64,000 bases of DNA from Bacillus sp. HNG (GTDB taxonomy: Bacteria; Bacillota; Bacilli; Bacillales; Bacillaceae_L). The notes under the pieces were generated by a model. That model worked only from the letters and a program-made list of their open reading frames with translations, had not been told where the DNA came from and did no database searches. This document shows positions 27,060-36,494 of the stretch, one piece after another. Made by a program: the position numbers and the translations under genes. How positions within the stretch are numbered: position 1 is the stretch's first letter; each line of letters starts with the position of its first letter. The stretch spans positions 310,001 to 374,000 of the forward strand of contig NZ_QUQV01000003.1 of the NCBI RefSeq assembly GCF_003400205.1, written 5' to 3'.

Positions 27060-28058
27060 TTATTTGGTTGATTTTCTAAATTCAATACGGTGAGGTAAGA
27101 TTACGATTTGTTCCTCTACATTTTCTTTGTTCATGAACTTTGTTAATAATCGCATAGCTACTGCACCAATGTCATACATTGGTTGAACAACTGATGTAAG
27201 CTGTGGGCGCACCATCACTGCTAAGCGTGTATTATCAAAGCCAATCACTTCTAAATCATCAGGAATCGAATAACCTAGGTCTTGTGCACTATGGATTACA
27301 CCTAATGCCATTTCATCTGAACCAACAAAGACAGCTGTTGGCTTGTCAGCTAATTCATGGATTTTCTCGAATCCTTCAATACCTGAATCATATGTGTAAT
27401 CACCCTCGATTACAAATTCTTCATTGTAAGAAAGACCAGCATCCTCAATTGCACGTTTATAACCAGCTAATTTCTTTTCACCATTAATTGGTTCATTTAA
27501 TAACCCGCTAATAAAGGCAATTTTCTTATGACCTCTTTTAGTTAATTCAGTAACCGCATCATAGGATGCCTGCTCGACATCAATTGTTACAGCTGGGACT
27601 GAATTTGTACTTTCAACTGAGGCAGCTAATACAATCGGCACAGGAGATTTTTCGAATTCTTGGACATGTTCTTCTGTAATATTTCCACTCATGAATACAA
27701 TACCGTCTACTTGTTTACCAAGCATTGTATTTAAAAGATGAAATTCTTTATCCTTGTTTTGGTCCGAGTTGCTAAGGATAATATTGTATTTATACATTGT
27801 CGCAATATCTTCGATTCCACGTGCAAGCTCTGAGTAAAAAATATTAGAGATATCTGGAATAATTACTCCGACTGTTGTCGTTTTTTTACTTGCTAATCCT
27901 CGAGCCACCGCATTTGGGCGATAGCCTAAACGATCAATTGCTTCCTGTACTTTTTTTCGGGTTGTTGGTTTTACATTAGGGTTACCATTTACAACACGTG
28001 ATACGGTTGCCATCGATACATTGGCTTCCCTTGCTACATCATAAATTGTCACATTCAT
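27060..28058 (-). CDS. ccpA: Catabolite control protein A
   Basis: A 332-residue LacI/GalR-family regulator. The helix-turn-helix occupies residues 4-24 ([19 protein letters not shown]), the hinge helix includes NAVARGLA, and the effector domain interacts with HPr-Ser46-P. CcpA governs carbon catabolite repression by binding cre sites, two candidates of which are present in this window. ATG 28058 has AAGGAG at 8-9 bases; an ATG three codons earlier is overlapped by that site. Neighbours acuC and aroA are as in B. subtilis. Confidence 0.97.
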   Translation of the reverse strand: MNVTIYDVAREANVSMATVSRVVNGNPNVKPTTRKKVQEAIDRLGYRPNAVARGLASKKTTTVGVIIPDISNIFYSELARGIEDIATMYKYNIILSNSDQNKDKEFHLLNTMLGKQVDGIVFMSGNITEEHVQEFEKSPVPIVLAASVESTNSVPAVTIDVEQASYDAVTELTKRGHKKIAFISGLLNEPINGEKKLAGYKRAIEDAGLSYNEEFVIEGDYTYDSGIEGFEKIHELADKPTAVFVGSDEMALGVIHSAQDLGYSIPDDLEVIGFDNTRLAVMVRPQLTSVVQPMYDIGAVAMRLLTKFMNKENVEEQIVILPHRIEFRKSTK

Positions 28059-28219
28059 TGACAGCACTCCTTATTTCAAGTTACCACTTATATGTAGTAT
28101 GAACTTTTTTATACAAACAAATGTCATATTTGCTTACTTTATGTAGATTATCATACGCTACTTAGTTTGTTAGGGCAATTACTTTGTGCACTTTTTAACA
28201 ATTTCGTTAAAAAAGCTCT

Positions 28220-28254
28220 AAAAAACCTCCCACTATAGTAGTAGGAGGTTTTTA
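28220..28254 (-). terminator. Terminator after aroA
   Basis: A long hairpin, AAAAACCTCC with GGAGGTTTTT plus internal pairing ACTA/TAGT, precedes a T-rich stretch 7 bases after the aroA stop. Confidence 0.85.
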
Positions 28255-28260
28255 TGAAAA

Positions 28261-29337
28261 CTATACACGAACAGCTTGAGTTGCTTTAAGTTCTGTAATC
28301 CATTTTTCAAATTGATCAAAATCCATTTGCTGCGCTGAGTCTGATAAAGCAACTGCTGGATCTGGATGTACCTCCGCCATGACACCATCTGCTCCAATTG
28401 CTAAAGCTGCTTTAGCACATGGCAATAATAAATCACGACGTCCAGTTGAATGTGTTACGTCAACAAATACTGGTAAGTGTGTTTCCTGTTTTAAGATTGG
28501 AACCGCAGAAATATCTAATGTATTACGAGTAGCTTTTTCGTAAGTACGGATACCTCTCTCGCAAAGAATGATTTGGTCATTTCCTTGAGAAATAATATAT
28601 TCAGCTGCATTTACGAACTCATCGATCGTAGCAGCTAATCCACGTTTCAATAATACAGGCTTCTTGACTGAACCTGCTGCCTTTAATAATTCAAAGTTCT
28701 GCATGTTACGGGCACCGATTTGAATGACATCAATGTAATCGCAAGCAACTTCAATATCTGCTGGATTGACAATTTCACTGATAACAGCCATATCAAACTC
28801 ATCAGCAACACGTTTTAAAATTTGTAATCCTTCAAGCCCTAATCCCTGGAAGTCATAAGGGGATGTTCTTGGTTTAAAGGCTCCACCTCGAAGTAAACGT
28901 AAGCCATATTTTTTCGCCTCTGCTGCAACTGCAGCTGTTTGCTCATAGCTTTCAACGGCACAAGGGCCAACGATAAATTGTTGTGTACCATTACCAATTT
29001 TAACACCTTTTACATCCACAATTGTATCTTCAGGCTTCTTCTTACGTGAAACAAGGAGAGCTTTGCGATGATCATCTTCTTGTATCTCAAGACCTGCTTT
29101 AAAGATTTCTTTGAAGATATGTTGAATGGTTGATGTTTCAAATGGTCCTTCATTATGTTCCAAAATATTATTTAACATTGTTCTTTCGCGTACCGGATCA
29201 TAACGATTAACACCTTGTGTTTCTTTTACTTTTCCAATCTCTTGAACCAATTTACCACGTTCACTAATAAGTTTTAGAATTTCCAGATTAATTTCTTCCA
29301 CTCTATCGCGAAGATTATCCAATTCTGCTTTACTCAT
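28261..29337 (-). CDS. aroA: Bifunctional chorismate mutase / DAHP synthase AroA
   Basis: A 358-residue fusion. Residues 1-90 form an AroQ-type chorismate mutase ([29 protein letters not shown] in part), and 105-358 form a type I-beta 3-deoxy-D-arabino-heptulosonate 7-phosphate synthase ([40 protein letters not shown]). It catalyses the first step of aromatic amino acid synthesis; the mutase part serves as the feedback sensor in B. subtilis. This fused architecture next to ccpA is the standard Bacillus arrangement. Confidence 0.97.
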   Translation of the reverse strand: MSKAELDNLRDRVEEINLEILKLISERGKLVQEIGKVKETQGVNRYDPVRERTMLNNILEHNEGPFETSTIQHIFKEIFKAGLEIQEDDHRKALLVSRKKKPEDTIVDVKGVKIGNGTQQFIVGPCAVESYEQTAAVAAEAKKYGLRLLRGGAFKPRTSPYDFQGLGLEGLQILKRVADEFDMAVISEIVNPADIEVACDYIDVIQIGARNMQNFELLKAAGSVKKPVLLKRGLAATIDEFVNAAEYIISQGNDQIILCERGIRTYEKATRNTLDISAVPILKQETHLPVFVDVTHSTGRRDLLLPCAKAALAIGADGVMAEVHPDPAVALSDSAQQMDFDQFEKWITELKATQAVRV

Positions 29338-29516
29338 CTCACTCTTCCTTTCTTCACAGCTATATGTCGCAATCTAATTGAAAATATGGTACATTTCAAG
29401 TAATTAAAATTCATTATAAACGAAATCGTTCGAACTGTCACGAATTTTTTTATTACTTAAACGCTTTTAAGCAATAAAGTATAATATGACTCTAATATAT
29501 AATAGGTGAATACATA

Positions 29517-31676
29517 ATGGAAAATAAATCAACAGTTTTTGCACTTGATATTGGAACACGTTCTGTAGTCGGACTTATTGCTGAAAAAACGGGTTCCTCA
29601 TATAAAATAATTGATATTGTCATACGTGAACATAAGGAACGAGCAATGGTTGATGGGCAAATTCATGATATTATTGCTGTCTCTAATGTAATACGTGACA
29701 TTAAAGAAACACTAGAGGTAAAGCATGGTAAATTAACTAAAGCAGCTGTTGCTGCTGCAGGGAGATCCTTAAAGACCGAACGTTCAAGAGAAACCATACA
29801 GATCTCTTCCATGCCTTTGATTCAAAGGGAAGATATTTTACACTTAGAATTAAGTGCTGTCCAAAAAGCCCAATATGCATTAGCCGAAAAAAATCAATCC
29901 GAAAAAAGCCATGATTACTACTGTGTAGGTTATTCTGTCATCCATTACTTTTTGGACAATCAAGAAATAGGGAGCTTAATTGACCAACAAGGAAATGAAG
30001 CCAGCGTTGAAATCATCTCGACGTTCCTACCTAAAGTCGTAGTTGAATCATTAATATCAGCTTTGCACCGAGCAGATCTTGATATGCAGGCGCTAACTCT
30101 TGAGCCTATTGCTGCGATTAATGTACTCATTCCACAATCGATGAGGAGATTAAACGTGGCGTTAGTTGATATTGGTGCAGGGACTTCTGATATTGCCATT
30201 ACGGATGAAGGAACCGTTGTCGCTTATGGGATGGTACCAATCGCAGGGGATGAGATTACGGAAGCAATTAGTGACCAGCTTCTCCTCGACTTTCCACTAG
30301 CCGAGCAAGCAAAACGTGATTTATTAGCTTATGACACCATTCAAGTTGTCGATATACTTGGTTTTGAAATTGAAATCAGCAGGCAAGAAGTGATTGAAAA
30401 AATTTCTGATTCGATAGATCGATTAGCAGAATCAATACAGGGCGAGATATTAAGTTTAAATAAAAATAAATCCCCTAAAGCAGTCATGCTCGTTGGTGGA
30501 GGCAGCTTAACTCCTGAACTTCCAAAACGGCTTGCGCACTTACTTGGATTGCCAGATAACCGTGTTGCGATTCGCGGTATTGATGCCATTAATCAGATTG
30601 AATTGACGGAGCATATTAAAAAAGGGCCTGAACTCGTAACACCAATTGGAATAGCTGTTGCATCAAGTCAATCACCTGTCCATTATGTCAATGTAACAGT
30701 CAATCAAAAATCAGTAAGACTTTTTGAAATGAAACGTTTAACTGTTGGTGATAGCTTACTAGCAGCTGGAATTAAGCTACATAAACTTTATGGAAAACCT
30801 GGATTGGCGATGATTGTAAAGGTTAACCACCAGACCATCACCATTCCTGGAGGATATGGAGAATCTCCTATCCTTTTAAAAAATGGGGTACCATGTTCAT
30901 TTGAGGATGAAATTACAAATGGTGACGAAGTCATAGTTAGCAAAGGAAACGACGGTGCAATGGCTAGCGTGATGATTAAGGAACTGATTGACGATATCCC
31001 TCAAAAAAGAATTTTCATGAATGGCGAGGAAGTAGTGATAACAGCGACTATCAAGCAAAATCATCAATTAGTTAATCCGGAAAGCTTTGTCCAAGATCAT
31101 GATGAAATATCATTTTATTTTCCTGAGACGATTGAAGAAATGATCCGGGCAAGTAACTATCCATTATATGATGAATTGATAAATGAGTTTACCATTTCAT
31201 TAAACGAGCAAAACATCCAGCTCGAACAATTTTCTAGCAAAATAACAAGAAACGGAGTAAAAATTCCTATACATTCACCATTTATGGATGAGGATTCCTT
31301 TGAAATAGAACCGGGGGCAACCCCAACCTTACGCCTATTTGCAGAAACACAAAAAATACAAATGGACTATACCATTCAAGTATTCTTTAAAGAAAAAATG
31401 ATATCCCTTAAAAAGCCATTACATGAGTTTTATCGAAATGGAAAAATTCTTCTTGAAGATGATATTCTTAAACATGGTGATAAACTTCAAATGAGAGCTA
31501 AAGAGGCAGAACCTTTTATATTTCAGGATTTATTTCGCTTTGTTGATATCCAATTACCTACAGATTCAATTGGAAGGTTTAAGCTTTTAAAAAATGAAGA
31601 AGAATGCACATTTTATGATGTCCTGTCACCCGGGGATCATTTAGACATTGTTTGGTCAGAAAAATCAATTTCATAA
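29517..31676 (+). CDS. FtsA/PilM-like actin-fold ATPase with repeated C-terminal modules
   Basis: A 719-residue protein. The first ~385 residues are an actin-fold ATPase of the FtsA/PilM type: phosphate-1 loop ALDIGTRSVVG (9-19), an SHS2-like insertion (about 75-200), phosphate-2 VDIGAGTSD (217-225) and adenosine motif MLVGGGS (324-330). The remaining ~330 residues contain about five modules of the form xxNGxxx...LxxGDxLxI (near 456-475, 500-525, 578-600, 640-660, 690-712), suggesting beta-grasp domains. FtsA's C-terminal amphipathic helix is not evident. It is not the cell-division ftsA, which belongs to the ftsAZ cluster. Function is unknown; a surface- or membrane-linked cytoskeletal ATPase is plausible. 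Confidence 0.72.
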   Translation: MENKSTVFALDIGTRSVVGLIAEKTGSSYKIIDIVIREHKERAMVDGQIHDIIAVSNVIRDIKETLEVKHGKLTKAAVAAAGRSLKTERSRETIQISSMPLIQREDILHLELSAVQKAQYALAEKNQSEKSHDYYCVGYSVIHYFLDNQEIGSLIDQQGNEASVEIISTFLPKVVVESLISALHRADLDMQALTLEPIAAINVLIPQSMRRLNVALVDIGAGTSDIAITDEGTVVAYGMVPIAGDEITEAISDQLLLDFPLAEQAKRDLLAYDTIQVVDILGFEIEISRQEVIEKISDSIDRLAESIQGEILSLNKNKSPKAVMLVGGGSLTPELPKRLAHLLGLPDNRVAIRGIDAINQIELTEHIKKGPELVTPIGIAVASSQSPVHYVNVTVNQKSVRLFEMKRLTVGDSLLAAGIKLHKLYGKPGLAMIVKVNHQTITIPGGYGESPILLKNGVPCSFEDEITNGDEVIVSKGNDGAMASVMIKELIDDIPQKRIFMNGEEVVITATIKQNHQLVNPESFVQDHDEISFYFPETIEEMIRASNYPLYDELINEFTISLNEQNIQLEQFSSKITRNGVKIPIHSPFMDEDSFEIEPGATPTLRLFAETQKIQMDYTIQVFFKEKMISLKKPLHEFYRNGKILLEDDILKHGDKLQMRAKEAEPFIFQDLFRFVDIQLPTDSIGRFKLLKNEEECTFYDVLSPGDHLDIVWSEKSIS

Positions 31677-31699
31677 AGAAAACCTGCATCTAAGATCAA

Positions 31700-31935
31700 G
31701 GGGCTCGTACTATCGGTTGGGGAGACAGGTTAAGCACCCGATTTGATAATAGACGGAAAAATTCCACTTAATTAGTAATTATTGTTAAAAAAGACCAAAA
31801 TAGACGTAGAGATTCCGCCTATTGGCTTGAAAAATTCGAAAATAGGTTTTTTTGCTGTGCATAAGCGAAAAAAATCCCCTTATATAAGCAGAAACAAGCT
31901 CCAATCTGCATTTAACCGGAAAAAATCCGCTTATT
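31700..31935. repeat. Gene-free region with degenerate palindromic repeats
   Basis: The 448-base gap after the FtsA-like gene has no credible ORF. It contains a block (31709-31775) related in inverse orientation to 5420-5510, sharing CTATCGGTTG and AATAGACGGA, and further imperfect palindromes of the type CGGAAAAAATCCGCTTAT near 31803-31822, 31862-31890 and 31917-31938. Confidence 0.6.
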
Positions 31936-32028
31936 TTACTTTGCTGGTTACTTGATTAAGGACAAGATATCAAACTTCTGTACAAAGAAAATTTTAATGT
32001 CTAAAACGTTATCTAATTTAACGTTTAA

Positions 32029-32067
32029 TAGGCTCTAATTTAGTTGATAAATTAGAGCCTAATTTTA
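32029..32067 (+). terminator. Distal terminator after the FtsA-like gene
   Basis: A 14-bp perfect stem TAGGCTCTAATTTA/TAAATTAGAGCCTA with a 5-base loop is followed by ATTTTATTT. It lies about 350 bases after the stop codon, so the transcript may carry a long repeat-rich 3' tail. Confidence 0.8.
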
Positions 32068-32124
32068 TTTCCGTGTTTTGCACCCTAAAACAGAACCCAT
32101 AGCTATGTGAGCCATGGACTTTTT

Positions 32125-32451
32125 TTATTCGCCTGCTGCAACTAATGATTGTTTTGTAATACTTCGATGAGAGGCATTCCATTTTACCTTTCCATCCTCA
32201 AATAGAAGTGCCTGTGGTGATTCATGTTTAATTTCAAAGTGTTCCGCAATGTAAGTAGAGAGTTCTCTTGCTTCTTGAACATAAAGATAATACGTTGGTG
32301 CATCCTCATGTTCTGCCACAAATTGCTCATACTCATCAAACGCGGCTTTGCTTATCGGACATGTTAAACTGTGCTTTATTAATATAAATTGGTTTTCTTT
32401 TTCAAGGACTTGGTTAAACTCCTCAATGGATTCAATCTTTGTTTTCCCCAT
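32125..32451 (-). CDS. brxC: Bacilliredoxin YtxJ (BrxC, monothiol)
   Basis: A 108-residue thioredoxin-fold protein of the DUF2847/YtxJ family. The active-site motif is TCPIS with Cys31, the same position as in B. subtilis BrxC (YtxJ), which removes bacillithiol from S-bacillithiolated proteins. An upstream ATG in frame lies before the AGGAGA site and inside ytxH, so ATG 32451 is preferred. Last gene of a ytxG-ytxH-ytxJ operon behind a SigB-like promoter, which suits a role in disulfide stress. Confidence 0.9.
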   Translation of the reverse strand: MGKTKIESIEEFNQVLEKENQFILIKHSLTCPISKAAFDEYEQFVAEHEDAPTYYLYVQEARELSTYIAEHFEIKHESPQALLFEDGKVKWNASHRSITKQSLVAAGE

Positions 32452-32464
32452 CTTTTCATCTCTC

Positions 32465-32857
32465 CTATTCATTTGTTTGTGTATGTTTCTCGGCTTCTGT
32501 GAGGGCTTGCTGTGCTTCAGCTAGCTTTTCTTGGAATAATTCTTCATTTTTAGCATGATCCCCACTGCGATTCAGTTCATCTGAAGTTGTAGTTGTAGCT
32601 ACAGCTGCTTCTGGTTCCTCGCTGTTTTGACCAATAGGAGCCTTAAAATCTTTTACTTTTGTTAAAATTTGATTAGACTGTTCAGAAATCGTTTTAGATA
32701 GTGAATTTGTTTTTTCCTTTACAACAGAGGCTTGGTCATTAATCTGTTTGCGTAGATCCTGTCCTGTTTTTGGTGCTAGAAATAGTGCTGTTGCAGCTCC
32801 AACCGCTGCACCTACAATTGTTCCAAGAATAAAGTTTGAACCACTATTTTTTCCCAT
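32465..32857 (-). CDS. ytxH: YtxH domain general stress protein
   Basis: A 130-residue protein with a Gly/Ala-rich hydrophobic N-terminal segment (about residues 9-28, GTIVGAAVGAATALFLAPKTG), the diagnostic YtxH motif, followed by a charged, helical, probably coiled-coil region and an acidic C terminus. Members are general stress proteins of unknown action, probably membrane-associated. It sits between ytxG (15 bases upstream) and the bacilliredoxin gene (13 bases downstream). Confidence 0.9.
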   Translation of the reverse strand: MGKNSGSNFILGTIVGAAVGAATALFLAPKTGQDLRKQINDQASVVKEKTNSLSKTISEQSNQILTKVKDFKAPIGQNSEEPEAAVATTTTSDELNRSGDHAKNEELFQEKLAEAQQALTEAEKHTQTNE

Positions 32858-32872
32858 TGGAATCCCCTTTCT

Positions 32873-33310
32873 TTAATTCGAAAAATGTTTATCATGCTTT
32901 TGTTTCTTATCTTTCCATTTATCCCACATCTCTATAACAGCATTCCCTACTTGAACAACCTGTGAGATTTTGGCTTTATTTTTATCCAATTGCACAGCAA
33001 CTTCTTCTGTCACATTTCCTATTGATTTATTAAAGCGTTGCAATGAAGTTCCAACATCCTTAACAGCGTCAACGACTGTATTCAGACTTTCAGACTTCTG
33101 CTGAATATCTTCTGCAAGCTTATTTGTTTTATGCAACAGTGCAGTCGTTTCACTTGTGACGCCTTCCATTTGTTTTTCTAGCCCAGATAAAGTTCCCGCC
33201 ACATTATCTAATGTTGTTTGAAGAGAACGAAGTGTTTTTGAGAGATAGATAACTAAAATTAAAAATGCCACTGCAATTACTGCAACACTTATGTAAACGA
33301 TAAGAATCAT
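32873..33310 (-). CDS. ytxG: DUF948 membrane-anchored stress protein YtxG
   Basis: A 145-residue protein with an N-terminal transmembrane helix (residues 2-22) and a long helical region of heptad-like spacing typical of DUF948, ending in a Lys/His-rich tail. In B. subtilis ytxGHJ is a general-stress operon under SigB and SigH; the promoter seen upstream here agrees. No enzymatic motif is present. First gene of the operon, with GGAGGTG before the ATG. Confidence 0.9.
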   Translation of the reverse strand: MILIVYISVAVIAVAFLILVIYLSKTLRSLQTTLDNVAGTLSGLEKQMEGVTSETTALLHKTNKLAEDIQQKSESLNTVVDAVKDVGTSLQRFNKSIGNVTEEVAVQLDKNKAKISQVVQVGNAVIEMWDKWKDKKQKHDKHFSN

Positions 33311-33361
33311 CTTGGTGCACCTCCTATATCTTTCTTACCCATCTTTCCTATTATTAATCAT

Positions 33362-33386
33362 ATACCCCTAATGTTAAAGTTTCGAC
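33362..33386 (-). promoter_or_regulatory. Candidate SigB promoter of ytxGHJ
   Basis: On the minus strand GTCGAA (33381-33386), a 13-base spacer and GGGTAT (33362-33367) resemble the SigB consensus GTTTAA / GGGTAT. The -10 element is perfect. It lies 52 bases upstream of ytxG. Confidence 0.6.
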
Positions 33387-33486
33387 ATTTCCTATTAAAA
33401 TCCTTCACGGAATTTTAGTAAACAATTTTCTTCTATTAGGTTACAATAAGATTGTACATAAGCATAAGGATATGGAGGCAATAAAC

Positions 33487-34602
33487 ATGAAAGATCCACG
33501 TATTGAAACACTCGCTCGTAATTTAATTAATTACTCTGTGCGCCTCAAGGAAGGCGAAAAAGTACTAATTGAAAACTTCGGCCTACAGCGTGAACTTGTA
33601 ATCGCGTTAATTAACGAAGCATATAAAGCAGGTGGTTACCCATTTGTATCATTAAAGGACCATCAAGTTGACCGTGCGCTATTACTGGGAGCACAGGAAA
33701 AACAATTTGAGATGAAAGCAGATTTTGAAGCAAAAGTGATGAGTAAGATGGATGCCTATATCGGCCTTCGTTCTGGAGATAACATTAATGAACTAGCAGA
33801 TGTTCCAGATGATAAAATGAAAATTGAAGGAAATACAGTCGGTAAAAAAGTGCATCGTGAAATTCGTGTACCAAAGACAAAATGGGTCGTTCTTCGTTAT
33901 CCAAATTCTTCAATGGCTCAGCTTGCAAAAATGAGCACGGAAGCTTTTGAAGATTTTTATTTCAATGTTTGTAATCTAGACTATGGAAAAATGAGCAATG
34001 CAATGGATGCACTTGTTGAACTTATGGACAAGACAGATAAGGTTCGCCTTACTGGTCCAGGTACTGACCTTACTTTCTCCATTAAAGGAATCAAAGCTAT
34101 CAAATGCGCTGGTGAAATGAATATTCCAGATGGCGAGGTATATACGGCACCTGTTCGTGATTCAATTAATGGTACCCTAACTTATAATACACCTTCACCA
34201 TATCAAGGCTTTACGTTTGAAAATGTTTCCCTTACATTCAAGGATGGAAAAATTGTTGAAGCAACAGCGAACGATACAGAGCGTATCAATAAAATTCTTG
34301 ATACAGATGAAGGGGCACGTTATATCGGTGAGTTTGCAATCGGTGTTAATCCATATATCCAACATCCAATGCAGGACATTCTATTTGACGAAAAAATTGA
34401 TGGTAGCTTCCACTTCACACCTGGGCAAGCCTATGATGATGCCTATAACGGAAATAACTCGAATATCCACTGGGATATGGTAAATATCCAACGCCCTGAG
34501 TATGGCGGTGGGGAAATCTATTTCGATGATGTGCTCATTCGAAAAGATGGCCGTTTCGTCATCCCAGAACTTGAACCATTAAATCCAGAAAATCTAAAAT
34601 GA
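33487..34602 (+). CDS. ampS: M29-family aminopeptidase (AmpS-like)
   Basis: A 371-residue two-metal aminopeptidase of family M29. Recognisable blocks include the N-terminal NLINYSVRLKEGEKVLIE, GTDLTFSIKG near residue 195 and the C-terminal metal-ligand region FDEKIDGSFHFTPG and NIHWDMV. It releases N-terminal amino acids from peptides in the cytosol. An earlier ATG-like start at 33472 lies before the GGAGG site; ATG 33487, eight bases after it, is preferred. Monocistronic; a dispersed repeat and a very long terminator hairpin follow. Confidence 0.88.
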   Translation: MKDPRIETLARNLINYSVRLKEGEKVLIENFGLQRELVIALINEAYKAGGYPFVSLKDHQVDRALLLGAQEKQFEMKADFEAKVMSKMDAYIGLRSGDNINELADVPDDKMKIEGNTVGKKVHREIRVPKTKWVVLRYPNSSMAQLAKMSTEAFEDFYFNVCNLDYGKMSNAMDALVELMDKTDKVRLTGPGTDLTFSIKGIKAIKCAGEMNIPDGEVYTAPVRDSINGTLTYNTPSPYQGFTFENVSLTFKDGKIVEATANDTERINKILDTDEGARYIGEFAIGVNPYIQHPMQDILFDEKIDGSFHFTPGQAYDDAYNGNNSNIHWDMVNIQRPEYGGGEIYFDDVLIRKDGRFVIPELEPLNPENLK

Positions 34603-34611
34603 TACTGAAAT

Positions 34612-34804
34612 GCGCAAGTGCCTTGAAAGAGGAACATCCTCGAAAATGCGGTGCATTTTCTTCGTGCGATGCTTATGCTGTCGAAGCCTTCCTTGTCCTG
34701 TGCAAGTCCGACAAACATAAGAAAAGCCGGCGCGAGAAGGATGCAGTTTATCCTTCTTGACGGATTGGCTTATGACCTCGAGGGGCTAGGCACTGGAGCT
34801 GGAC
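34612..34804. repeat. Dispersed intergenic repeat (long copy)
   Basis: Shares GCGYAAGYGCCTTG, CGACAARCATAAGAAAAGC, an AGAAGGAT/ATCCTTCT hairpin and GAGGGGCTAGGCRCTGGAGC with 47746-47860. This copy carries about 80 extra bases near its left end. The outer parts can pair (GCGCC/GGCGC-type and AGCCCC/GGGGCT in the short copy), so the transcript would be highly structured. Confidence 0.75.
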
Positions 34805-34810
34805 ATAAGA

Positions 34811-34852
34811 AAAAAAAGACCTTTGCGAAATGAATCGCAAAGGTCTTTTTTT
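34811..34852. terminator. Bidirectional terminator between ampS and murC
   Basis: An 18-bp perfect stem (seven A, GACCTTTGCGA / TCGCAAAGGTC, seven T) with a 6-base loop separates convergent genes. Confidence 0.93.
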
Positions 34853-34854
34853 GA

Positions 34855-36153
34855 TTAAACAGAAGCCTTTTCGTATGCGTCTTGAAATTTTTGAATATCT
34901 CCTGCTCCCATAAAAATCAACACACTGTTCTCGTGTTTTTTAAGTATAGAAGTATTATCCTCTTTAATTAATTCAGCCCCAGGAATCTTACCTTGTAAGT
35001 CAACAATTGAAAGTTCCCCTTTATTCTCGCGAGCTGAGCCAAAAATATCACAAAGATATACTTGATCCGCTTTTTCCAAGCTTGTCGCAAAGTCATCTAA
35101 AAATGTCTGTGTTCTTGTAAACGTATGTGGTTGGAAAATCGCCACTATTTCACGATCAGGGTATTTTTGTCGTGCCGCCTCAATAGTTGCATTGATTTCT
35201 GTCGGATGATGTGCGTAGTCATCAATTAAGATTTGATCTCCCACTCGCTTTTCGGAAAATCTTCTCTTCACACCCTGGAAGCTTAATAAACGCTCTTGAA
35301 TAATGGACACATCAATATTTTCATAATGGCAGAGTGTAATCACACCTAAAGCATTTAATACATTATGGTTTCCATATCCATGGATTGAAAAGGTAGCAAA
35401 AAATGTATTACGTACAAACACATCGAAGGTCGTACCCTCTGTGCTCTTTTTAATATTACGTGCCTGGAAATCATTTTCTTCACCAAATCCATAGAAAACA
35501 ACTGGAACCTTCGCTTGGATGCTTTGAAGATACTCATCATCTCCACATGCAATAATTCCCTTTTTCACCTGAAGTGCCATTTCTTGAAAAGCATTAAATA
35601 CATCATCAACATTTGCGAAATAATCTGGATGGTCAAAATCAATGTTTGTCATGATCGCATAGTCAGGATGATAGCTTAAGAAATGTCGTCTGTATTCACA
35701 TGCTTCAAACACAAAGTTTTTATTATTCTCGGATCCAACCCCAGTTCCATCACCAATTAAATAAGAAGTTGGCTCTGCTCCCTGCAACACATGTGCAAGT
35801 AGGCCAGTCGTAGAAGTTTTTCCATGGGAGCCTGTTACAGCAACGCTCGTATATTGTTTCATAAACTCACCTAGGAAACGGTGGTATCGAATAACAGGTA
35901 GGCCCATTTCAATTGCTTTTGCTATTTCTTCATGTGTATCAGGATAGGCATTCCCGGCAATAACCGTCAGACCTTCATGAATATTGTCCTCATTAAAAGG
36001 CAATATCTTTATTCCTCGTGCCTCTAAGGGCATTTGTGTGAAATAAAATTTTTCATGGTCAGACCCTTGAACTTCATAATTCATGTCATGAAGTATCTGT
36101 GCCAATGAACTCATGCCAGTACCTTTGATTCCAACGAAGTGGTAAACTGTCAT
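34855..36153 (-). CDS. murC: UDP-N-acetylmuramate--L-alanine ligase MurC
   Basis: A 432-residue Mur ligase adding the first amino acid to UDP-MurNAc in peptidoglycan precursor synthesis. The N-terminal [14 protein letters not shown] nucleotide-binding turn, the ATP loop [11 protein letters not shown] (about residue 105), [10 protein letters not shown] with the catalytic carbamate/metal region and [10 protein letters not shown] (about 290) are all present. ATG 36153 after GGAGG gives exactly the B. subtilis length; an ATG six codons upstream overlaps the Shine-Dalgarno. Downstream of sftA but separated from it by a terminator. Confidence 0.97.
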   Translation of the reverse strand: MTVYHFVGIKGTGMSSLAQILHDMNYEVQGSDHEKFYFTQMPLEARGIKILPFNEDNIHEGLTVIAGNAYPDTHEEIAKAIEMGLPVIRYHRFLGEFMKQYTSVAVTGSHGKTSTTGLLAHVLQGAEPTSYLIGDGTGVGSENNKNFVFEACEYRRHFLSYHPDYAIMTNIDFDHPDYFANVDDVFNAFQEMALQVKKGIIACGDDEYLQSIQAKVPVVFYGFGEENDFQARNIKKSTEGTTFDVFVRNTFFATFSIHGYGNHNVLNALGVITLCHYENIDVSIIQERLLSFQGVKRRFSEKRVGDQILIDDYAHHPTEINATIEAARQKYPDREIVAIFQPHTFTRTQTFLDDFATSLEKADQVYLCDIFGSARENKGELSIVDLQGKIPGAELIKEDNTSILKKHENSVLIFMGAGDIQKFQDAYEKASV

Positions 36154-36486
36154 ATAAAGAACCTCCAACAATGTCTATCTGTAAGACAGTATATGAAATT
36201 CATCTAGTTTTGATAATTGTACCCATGATTTTGAGATTGGTGCTAATGAATTTTATGTAATATACAATCATCTCACATTTTTTCATTATAGCACTAATCA
36301 ATGGTTAAGACCATTACGAAAAAATGACTAGAAATTCGTCGAAGATATGTAGTTTGTCCCACATACTAAGAACCAGTGTGGGATAAGTTACCCTTATTAT
36401 GAACGTTGGAGCATAGAAATAACCTTTCGCTATGTAGTTTTAGGGCTTTTTTAACTAAAAAAACGAAAGGCCGATAACAAAAGTTA
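36154..36486. other. Intergenic region between murC and sftA
   Basis: 333 bases with no ORF of note. A short inverted repeat CCCACA (36359) with TGTGGG (36374) and an AT-rich stretch that should hold the murC promoter are the only features seen; no consensus -35/-10 pair was convincing. Confidence 0.5.
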
Positions 36487-36494
36487 TCAGCCTT
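36467..36494 (-). terminator. Terminator after sftA
   Basis: Stem AAGGCTGATAAC/GTTATCGGCCTT (one mismatch) with a 4-base loop, followed by TCGTTTTTTT on the minus strand, overlaps the sftA stop region. Confidence 0.85.

Noticed and set aside
29456-29476. cre site upstream of the FtsA-like gene
   Set aside because: CTTAAACGCTTTTA matches the consensus at only about 11 of 14 positions and misses key outer bases.
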